Shown here one piece after another: positions 7,258 to 12,854 of a stretch of DNA of 12,854 nucleotides. Source of the stretch: UBA1181 sp963626555 (GTDB taxonomy: Bacteria; Bacteroidota; Bacteroidia; Bacteroidales; Paludibacteraceae); NCBI GenBank assembly GCA_963626555.1, contig CAVFXQ010000053.1, positions 1 to 12,854 of the forward strand, written 5' to 3'. Under the pieces are notes generated by a model. The model ran no database searches and was not told where the DNA came from. It saw nothing but the letters and a program-made list of their open reading frames with translations. Both the position numbers and the translations under genes were made by a program. Position 1 is the stretch's first letter. Every line of letters starts with the position of its first letter.

Positions 7258-8581
7258 TTTAACAGACAACAACATCAAACAAGACAAAGCTGGGACATTT
7301 CACCGTGATGATGTCTCTGCTTTATTCCCTTTTACAGGGAAATCTATTGAGCAACTCTGTATAGAAAACGAAAATCTACTTGTTTTTCCATTCAGTTTGA
7401 ATGAGGCGGAGGACAAGATTGGGAAATCCACCATCTTTAATATCCTCAACACGGAAAATCCAGAAAAAGTACGCATCGTAACTGGAAATATAATGGGCTT
7501 CATTGGAATAGGCAATCTTCAAGTAAAAATAAAATCAAGATTTGATGACGGACGAGAGGATTATCTATTACATTATACGTTACAGAAAGTACTTTCTATA
7601 AATATCTTTGACTTAAATCACAACAATAATCAAGACGACGTATTTGATTTTGTTATGTTTTTGTTTCCACATTTTCTGAAAAATGCGTTGAAACAAGGTA
7701 TATACCGTGAATATCATAATTTCAAACACAATGATGCAAAGGTTAAGGGTTCTATTGAGTTAAGAAGGCACATCGCACGCAACATTCCCTTTGTCGGCAA
7801 TGTTGCATACACCACTCACGAATACTTTCATGACAACGATATGACGGAACTCATCCGACACACGATTGAATTCATGAAATCAAAACGTTACGGACAGGCT
7901 GTTCTCAACATAGACCGAGAAACAATTGAGAATGTAAGGACAATTGTTGAGCATACACAGAACTACACAAAAAATGACAGAAGTCTCATAATAAGTAAGA
8001 ATCTTCGTCATAAAAGTCACCCTTACTACACTGAATATCAGCCTCTTCAGAGTCTTTGTCTGCAAATTCTTAGGACGGAAGAAATCAAGTATGGCGAGGC
8101 TCACAACGAGATTTACGGTATTTTATTTGATGGTGCATGGCTTTGGGAAGAATATATCAACACAATTTTGTACACGAAAGGATTTATACACCCTAAAAAC
8201 AAAAAGAAAAAAAGTTTTATCCATCTTTTTGAAGATAGAACAGGGCTTCGCTACCCCGACTTTTACAAAGAAGGAATTGTTCTCGACGCAAAATACAAAC
8301 GTTTGGAAAATTACGAGCGTGTTTCTAAAGTTGACCGCGACGACATTCACCAATTAATCACCTACGTTGTCAACCTAAAGGCTTCTAAAGGGGGCTTCAT
8401 AGCACCTCTACTCGGAAAACAGACCGAAATTCCTCACTCAAAACTAAAGAATCTTCCAGCCTCATTATTCATATTCGGGATTGAGATCTGCCAGTCCGCC
8501 TCCTCTTACAGCGAATTTTGTCAGAAAATGAAAGAGAACGAAAGGGAGTTTTTAAAGGCGTTGGAAACAAGTATTAACTAA
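7247..8581 (+). CDS. mcrC: McrC nuclease subunit of McrBC restriction system
   Basis: A 444-residue partner of McrB. I prefer the ATG at 7247, which overlaps the mcrB stop by 11 bp; a TTG at 7220 is in frame but a poor start and would only add a basic tail. The N-terminal half (GTFHRDDVSALFPFTGK, VTGNIMGFIGIGNLQVKIKSRF) fits the McrC regulatory region that contacts the McrB ring. The C-terminal half carries an intact PD-(D/E)XK nuclease motif: P-D338 in LRYPDF, then D347-A-K349 in VLDAKYK, followed by a conserved-looking DIHQLITYV helix. It should cleave DNA once McrB has recognised and translocated on modified DNA; the modification recognised cannot be told. Its last 8 bases overlap the convergent downstream gene. 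Length is usual for the Bacteroidetes 5-methylcytosine restriction component family. Confidence 0.92.
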   Translation: MRINLTDNNIKQDKAGTFHRDDVSALFPFTGKSIEQLCIENENLLVFPFSLNEAEDKIGKSTIFNILNTENPEKVRIVTGNIMGFIGIGNLQVKIKSRFDDGREDYLLHYTLQKVLSINIFDLNHNNNQDDVFDFVMFLFPHFLKNALKQGIYREYHNFKHNDAKVKGSIELRRHIARNIPFVGNVAYTTHEYFHDNDMTELIRHTIEFMKSKRYGQAVLNIDRETIENVRTIVEHTQNYTKNDRSLIISKNLRHKSHPYYTEYQPLQSLCLQILRTEEIKYGEAHNEIYGILFDGAWLWEEYINTILYTKGFIHPKNKKKKSFIHLFEDRTGLRYPDFYKEGIVLDAKYKRLENYERVSKVDRDDIHQLITYVVNLKASKGGFIAPLLGKQTEIPHSKLKNLPASLFIFGIEICQSASSYSEFCQKMKENEREFLKALETSIN

Positions 8582-9887
8582 TAAGACCTTTATTGCGAAG
8601 AGATTTCAATGCATTATAAACAGAAGATTTTTTTCTATTCATTTTCTCACACAACTCCTCTATTGTCGGCTTCACACTGGCTGACATCAGTCTCAATATC
8701 TGCTTTTCAAGTTCAGACAACTCGGGGACTTCTGCCTTAACTGATTTTTCACCCTTTCTACGCAAAATAATATTAAACATTCCTTCCGTTTCATATTCAG
8801 GTTTCGGAAGTCCTGCACTTACCATCAACTTATGCATTCTACCGATGCCTGAACCTACATGTTCAACCATATTCATCCGCATAAAGAGGCTGAAAACAAA
8901 CGGATTTCGAGACAAACTTTTCCTACCAAAATGCTTAGCAACTATAGGAAGCAAACCTCCTGGATTATTTATTTCAATTCTGTCGTCATAAACTTCAACA
9001 TTTGTAAACGCTCCCTGCTCATAATAGTCTCGATGAGCAAGGGCATTCACCAAAGCCTCTCGGAACACATCCAAAGGCATTTCCCAAGATTCAACTCTTG
9101 GTCCTGTTCCTTTTATTTCATATTCAACCCTTAATTTATCCTGAATCCAATTAAGAGCTTGTTCATATTGAGATACAAGTGGTCCCCCAAAAGTCTTGTC
9201 ATCTATAATAAATAGTTTATCTGTCCCCTTGAACTGAACACATCTTACCACCGCATGAAAAAACATATTTTCCGGGTGCTTTGCAAAAAAAAGTATCGTA
9301 CCTCGCTTAACATCACCATCTTCAGTAAACGCCTGTATATTTTCAAGCAACTGTTCATCATCAACACTATTAGAAATATAGGCTTCACGGCGAAACCTCT
9401 TCATCATATCAGAGTCTAAATGAGCATAAATATCATACTTTTTAGTCGGAATTGAATCGTAGTATATTTTTTCTGCTTGCTGAAATAATTCACGAATTTC
9501 TTCTACATTAGTAAGCTTTTGACTATTAGCACCCTCCCTTACAAATACATTTCCTCCGAAGAAATATGGAACTTGTCTACCAGCTGGTACTTCCACTACC
9601 CAAACCTCTTTCCCATCTACCTCCACCGAATACAATTCACAATGAAGAGCAGGGGATATTTCTCCAATAGACCCTTGGATTGCCGAACGTTTTGAATTAT
9701 CTATTGTCGCTCCTTTTATAAAACCACGATCATCCACTCCGATTAAGACATAGCCACCTGCGGCATTTGCGAAACTACATACTTCTTCAGTTATGTCTCG
9801 AACTTTTTGAGGTACAGCCACCTTAAAATCCACATTATAAGATTCACCTCTTTCTACTAAACTCTTTATTTCCTCTGCCGAAATCAT
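8574..9887 (-). CDS. Schlafen AlbA_2 / HATPase_c_4 / winged-helix putative regulator
   Basis: A 437-residue protein starting at the ATG at 9885-9887. The N-terminus (about 10-125) fits the AlbA_2 (Schlafen-type) domain: DFK near residues 20-22, then FANAAGGYVLIGVDDRGFIKGA and a VFVREGANSQKL end block. Residues about 265-360 match HATPase_c_4: DVFREALVNALAHRDYYE, VEVYDDRIEINNPGGLLP and MVEHVGSGIGRM. The last 40 residues (EKQILRLMSASVKPTIEELCEKMNRK...VYNALKSLRNKGLIS) form a winged helix-turn-helix. Such proteins are usually annotated as ATP-binding transcriptional regulators, and some AlbA_2 proteins are nucleases in phage defence. The first E of the usual ExxExK in AlbA_2 nucleases is uncertain here. 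The gene is convergent with mcrC and overlaps it by 8 bp. A role in regulating or assisting the McrBC cluster is inferred from position only. Confidence 0.85.
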   Translation of the reverse strand: MISAEEIKSLVERGESYNVDFKVAVPQKVRDITEEVCSFANAAGGYVLIGVDDRGFIKGATIDNSKRSAIQGSIGEISPALHCELYSVEVDGKEVWVVEVPAGRQVPYFFGGNVFVREGANSQKLTNVEEIRELFQQAEKIYYDSIPTKKYDIYAHLDSDMMKRFRREAYISNSVDDEQLLENIQAFTEDGDVKRGTILFFAKHPENMFFHAVVRCVQFKGTDKLFIIDDKTFGGPLVSQYEQALNWIQDKLRVEYEIKGTGPRVESWEMPLDVFREALVNALAHRDYYEQGAFTNVEVYDDRIEINNPGGLLPIVAKHFGRKSLSRNPFVFSLFMRMNMVEHVGSGIGRMHKLMVSAGLPKPEYETEGMFNIILRRKGEKSVKAEVPELSELEKQILRLMSASVKPTIEELCEKMNRKKSSVYNALKSLRNKGLIS

Positions 9888-9913
9888 TGTAGCTTACGTC
9901 TTTATTTGCACCC

Positions 9914-9943
9914 CAAATTAAAACTTTCCATTGGAATTTCCAA
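9914..9943 (-). promoter_or_regulatory. Possible promoter of the AlbA_2 gene, built partly from the repeat array
   Basis: On the minus strand TTAATTTG (9914-9921, one mismatch to TAnnTTTG) lies 18 bases downstream of TTGG (9940-9943), which belongs to the first repeat unit. This is a degenerate match, offered only because no better promoter is seen in front of this gene. Confidence 0.25.
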
Positions 9944-10042
9944 TTTTTCCAATAAATTTCCAATTTTTCCATTGGAATTTCCAGTTTTTCCATTGGAAAT
10001 TCATTGGAAAACGCACAAACTTTCGGAATTTCCAATTTTCCA
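9925..10042. repeat. Imperfect 20-21-bp tandem repeat array with TTGGAA/TTTCCA palindromes
   Basis: The core AATTTCCAATTTTTCCA occurs at 9935-9951 and 9955-9971 exactly. It recurs with one change at 9976-9992 and with one T fewer at 10027-10042. The first three copies are spaced 20 and 21 bp. Units alternate between CCATTGGAA and CCAATAAA junctions, and TTTCCATTGGAAA (9987-9999) is a perfect odd-centred palindrome. The array lies between the GH30-like gene's stop and the AlbA_2 gene's start, both on the minus strand. Confidence 0.85.
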
Positions 10043-10066
10043 AACGACAAAATCGTCAACAATCTC

Positions 10067-12721
10067 CTATTCCACCAATAACTTCAGACTGCGTACGCCT
10101 TCACTGGTTCTGACTTGCAACAAATAAACACCCCTCTCCAATTTGACTGAATGGGTTATCTGATTTTCTCCTACAAAGAGTTTTTCAGAAAAATCTGTTT
10201 GCTTGACACCTTGCATATTGACAAGAATAACATCACAAAAATCAACCTTATCACTATTTATAGACAAATACAATTCGCAATTATTATAATAAGCAGATAC
10301 GCTTTGCTTTGCTATCTCTACATAAACTGGCTTTGAATTGGTTTTCACAGAATCTACTTTAGGCAAGTTTACATGGATTGAGCCTGTTTTCTTTGCCTCT
10401 ACATCCGACTTGCTGACAGAGGTTACTGTAAACCAGAATATTCCTGCTTCTTTGCATGTCCCTGAAAACTCAACCTTGGCAGCGTCATTGTCAATCTTCA
10501 CCTCTACTCCCTCTGGCAAATGTGGATTCCATGTTACGATGACTGTCTCCGCATTCAACCAATTATAATAGAAATAGGTGAGCGAAGAATCTTTCATCAC
10601 TTCTTGCATAGATCCACCTGCTCCATGCTTCACAATTTGCGGCAAAACACGATCAACTATCAATTTTCCATCTCCAGATATGAAATCAGGATAATCATCG
10701 GCTGTATACTCTCCTGACTTCAGTGTAACGTCTCCTAAAGTTGCATTCTCTACAATCAAGTTTTTGTTCAGCACTAATTTCGCACTGTCTTTCACCGCAA
10801 CCATCTGTGTCTCCGATAGGACATTCACTTCCAAAGTACCCTCGTCAACATAAACTCCCATTACACCAATAGCATCTTCGTTGTTAATAGCCAATGTTCC
10901 TCCGTTTACTGTCCAATAGCCTGTCCACTTCGTTCCATCTATATTGGCAGTCAGTTTAGAATCTCCTTCTTTCGTCAAATCTTCACTTCCATAAAGTTTC
11001 CCTTCAATGGTCAACGCGCCAGTTCTTCCCGCCACACTGATGACGGATGAGTTTTCTACCGTGATATTGGCATTTAAAACGACAGCACCATCTTTCACAC
11101 GCAGATTACCTCCTTGTAAAATCAGATTTTTTATAGACGACTCATTAACAAGCCGAAGAACTCCTTTCCGTTCCACCGTGACGGGTGCAGTATGATTTAT
11201 CCCATCCACAATAGAAATTCCTTGCCGAACAATTACCGTATCATTCGCCTCTGGAACTCCACTTGGATTCCACCCTGTTGTGTCTGTCCACATCTTCTGC
11301 GTGTTTCTATTGTCATAAACATACGTTGACGCTTTTTTTCGCCAAGCAAGCGTTAGAATGCTATAAGGAGGACAGTCGACCGAGGATAAACTCCTATAAG
11401 TTCCGATAATTTTACTCATAGTGTCTTTCAACGGACGAGACATAACTATTGTCGCTTCCATGCCTGCGGGAGCAAAATCCATCGCTACTGTCTGACTTTC
11501 CCCTCGCCTATTCACCAAAACTATGGTATAGGCATCTTCCGAAGGACTTTTAAACGCACACACGATTAATGAGTCGGGGTCAGTGGTCTGCGCATCTATA
11601 TTCTTCCACCCTCGCTCAATGAATTTTGAAAAATGGCGCACTGCATGATAGTCGCCACTAACAGTATATCCTGCATCTGTTTCATATCCTTTTTCAGAAA
11701 ACTCAAGATTTATCAGACCATCGCCTGTGTCTCCCCAAATCAAATTCCAATGAAGATAGGCGGAAACATGATTGACTGAAAATGCGTATGCAAGGAATGT
11801 AGCCGTATAGATGGCATCCATCTCCTCGTGCTCTCGCAACGTACTATTCTCATCCATATACATAGGCTTCTCGCCTAAATAATCCGTAGACAACTGCGTC
11901 ATCGCAGCCAAAAAATCTTCTGGATAACAATAGCGTAATTCTCTCGCCTCATGATCTTTCAATCCACTATGATAGTAATGGAAATTATATCCGTAAATAA
12001 GACTTTTATCTATCTTATTTACATATTTCTGCACATTATTCCAGCCTATTCCCAACACCTCTGGCCCTAACAGCTTGGGTTGCCGATTCATTCCCGAAAT
12101 TGACTTTGCAACAGCGGTCAACGCTTTCGGATAGGAGGCGTAATCATCGGTTTCATCTACTTTAAGAACCATTGACTCATAATCTGTCTCGCAGTCAATC
12201 TCATTTTGAATGCTGACATAGTCGGGATAAACGTCTACATCCTGGTATTGCATAAGCGAACGCTTCCACCACGAGGCAAACTCGTCATAGACAAACTCTC
12301 CATCAACTTTTTTCAGCGTTCCTTTTTCTGACGAATTACTGGTTATACCCGAAAGCGAGTTGTTGGCTTTCAACGATGCTGGGGCAGTCCACGATGACAT
12401 AGCCAAAAAGCAATCATTGCCTCGTCTACGTTTCACCTCCTTCACGATTTCCGCATCGTATGTCAAATCCGCATCCTCCTGTTGTGCCCAATTGGCAATA
12501 CGGAAGGCGGTCAGTCCTAACCCATCTACTAAAGTGTCGTATAGTTCCGTCTTATTTTTATGGGTGGTCAACCAATCTAAATAATAGACAATACTACCTC
12601 CGATTCCGTCGATAGTTTGAAACTCCTTTGACGGCGTAATCGTTACGTCAACTGCCGATTGGATAGGCGCAGTCAACAGAACAGACATAATAAATAAAAT
12701 AAATCTGTAAAATTTACTCAT
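10067..12721 (-). CDS. Secreted multidomain GH30-like glycoside hydrolase with T9SS-type C-terminal tail
   Basis: I choose the ATG at 12719-12721 (884 residues); a GTG two codons upstream (12727) would give 886. Numbers below use the longer form. A signal peptide is clear (KFYRFILFIMSVLLTAPIQSA, cleavage near 24-25). Residues about 28-460 follow the GH30 clan-A (beta/alpha)8 plus beta-sandwich pattern: FQTIDGIGGS (36-45), SSWTAPASLK (111-120), acid/base E176 in VSIQNE and probable nucleophile E293 in MYMDEN. Both catalytic acids are present, so activity on a plant or host polysaccharide (xylan, galactan or beta-glucan; not decidable) is likely. About 490-710 is a repetitive strand-rich region (GGNLRVKDGAVVLN, GGTLAINNEDA, EGTLEVNV) like a right-handed beta-helix. 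A beta-sandwich-like region follows. The last 80 residues, ending in GVYLLQVRTSEGVRSLKLLVE-like sequence, fit a T9SS type-A sorting domain. It is probably cell-surface anchored or secreted. Confidence 0.85.
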   Translation of the reverse strand: MSKFYRFILFIMSVLLTAPIQSAVDVTITPSKEFQTIDGIGGSIVYYLDWLTTHKNKTELYDTLVDGLGLTAFRIANWAQQEDADLTYDAEIVKEVKRRRGNDCFLAMSSWTAPASLKANNSLSGITSNSSEKGTLKKVDGEFVYDEFASWWKRSLMQYQDVDVYPDYVSIQNEIDCETDYESMVLKVDETDDYASYPKALTAVAKSISGMNRQPKLLGPEVLGIGWNNVQKYVNKIDKSLIYGYNFHYYHSGLKDHEARELRYCYPEDFLAAMTQLSTDYLGEKPMYMDENSTLREHEEMDAIYTATFLAYAFSVNHVSAYLHWNLIWGDTGDGLINLEFSEKGYETDAGYTVSGDYHAVRHFSKFIERGWKNIDAQTTDPDSLIVCAFKSPSEDAYTIVLVNRRGESQTVAMDFAPAGMEATIVMSRPLKDTMSKIIGTYRSLSSVDCPPYSILTLAWRKKASTYVYDNRNTQKMWTDTTGWNPSGVPEANDTVIVRQGISIVDGINHTAPVTVERKGVLRLVNESSIKNLILQGGNLRVKDGAVVLNANITVENSSVISVAGRTGALTIEGKLYGSEDLTKEGDSKLTANIDGTKWTGYWTVNGGTLAINNEDAIGVMGVYVDEGTLEVNVLSETQMVAVKDSAKLVLNKNLIVENATLGDVTLKSGEYTADDYPDFISGDGKLIVDRVLPQIVKHGAGGSMQEVMKDSSLTYFYYNWLNAETVIVTWNPHLPEGVEVKIDNDAAKVEFSGTCKEAGIFWFTVTSVSKSDVEAKKTGSIHVNLPKVDSVKTNSKPVYVEIAKQSVSAYYNNCELYLSINSDKVDFCDVILVNMQGVKQTDFSEKLFVGENQITHSVKLERGVYLLQVRTSEGVRSLKLLVE

Positions 12722-12738
12722 ACGCACTTATAGGTTAA

Positions 12739-12776
12739 ATGTCTCGCAGCCTCTTATAGAAGAGATTGCGAGACAT
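12739..12776. other. Long interrupted hairpin upstream of the GH30-like gene
   Basis: ATGTCTCGCA (12739-12748) pairs with TGCGAGACAT (12767-12776), and inside it CTCTT (12751-12755) pairs with AAGAG (12760-12764) around the loop ATAG. Only two positions on each side (GC opposite AT) interrupt the helix. It lies 18-55 bases before the GH30-like start, so it is either a terminator of an upstream gene (no strong T-tract follows) or a 5'-UTR structure. Confidence 0.6.
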
Positions 12777-12798
12777 AAGTTTCTACTGTCATACGTTT

Positions 12799-12854
12799 TT
12801 ATTTCGACCGCAACAACGTGAAGTGTCCTGTGTAGACTTTCACGATCTCTGGGA
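12799..12854 (-). CDS. Possible C-terminal end of an upstream gene (edge fragment)
   Basis: A minus-strand frame enters from the window edge and ends with TAA at plus-strand 12799-12801, giving PEIVKVYTGHFTLLRSK. Its position, just upstream of the hairpin at 12739-12776 and co-directional with the GH30-like gene, would suit the 3' end of a neighbouring gene followed by its terminator. The piece is only 17 codons and the opposite strand is also open here, so this is weak. No function is proposed. Confidence 0.2.
   Translation of the reverse strand, partial: PEIVKVYTGHFTLLRSK

Noticed and set aside
9844..10127. Small frames on both strands encoding repeated KLEI/WKNWKF or FPIFPLEF peptides
   Set aside because: They are translations of the tandem repeat array; both strands are open because the repeat period allows it, and low-complexity peptides of this type are typical artefacts.
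1..12854. CRISPR array or insertion sequence
   Set aside because: No regularly spaced identical repeats with unique spacers are seen, and no transposase-like protein or flanking inverted repeats with target duplication could be found.

Overview
The window looks like a chromosomal segment of a Bacteroidales bacterium (Prevotella/Bacteroides-like; I cannot name the genus). The evidence is the Bacteroidetes promoter style (TTTG at -33, TAnnTTTG at -7; an exact example drives the tRNA gene), AT-rich leaders without strong Shine-Dalgarno motifs, a secreted glycoside hydrolase with a type IX secretion (T9SS)-like C-terminal tail, and an 8-stranded-type outer-membrane barrel protein.

Left part (1-2484, + strand): the 3' end of one gene and a complete second gene encode tandem paralogues. 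Together they show three copies of a domain whose pattern resembles a degenerate Uma2-type (PD-(D/E)XK) nuclease fold. A promoter and a small outer-membrane beta-barrel protein gene follow. A 197-bp convergent spacer with a hairpin separates this from the next block.

Middle (2682-4306, - strand): an extended short-chain dehydrogenase (SDR) carrying an unexpected C-terminal zinc-ribbon-like motif, preceded by a complete tRNA-Asn(GTT) gene with its own promoter and rho-independent terminator.

Centre-right (4431-9887): a compact defence-type cluster. It holds a DUF234-type AAA+ ATPase with an intact-looking nuclease motif (- strand), divergent from a mcrB-mcrC pair (+ strand, 11-bp overlap). 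A convergent Schlafen/AlbA_2-HATPase_c_4-winged-helix protein (- strand) overlaps the 3' end of mcrC by 8 bp. McrB lacks an N-terminal DNA-recognition domain but carries an insertion of about 130 residues before Walker B; this is where I would look first for something not well described. McrBC itself is a known type IV restriction family, so I do not claim a wholly new system.

Right part (9888-12854): a 20-21-bp imperfect tandem repeat array of TTGGAA/TTTCCAA units lies upstream of the AlbA_2 gene. Next comes an 886-codon secreted multidomain GH30-like glycoside hydrolase (- strand), then a long hairpin and possibly the tail of another gene at the window edge. All family assignments are from motif reading only; no database search was run.
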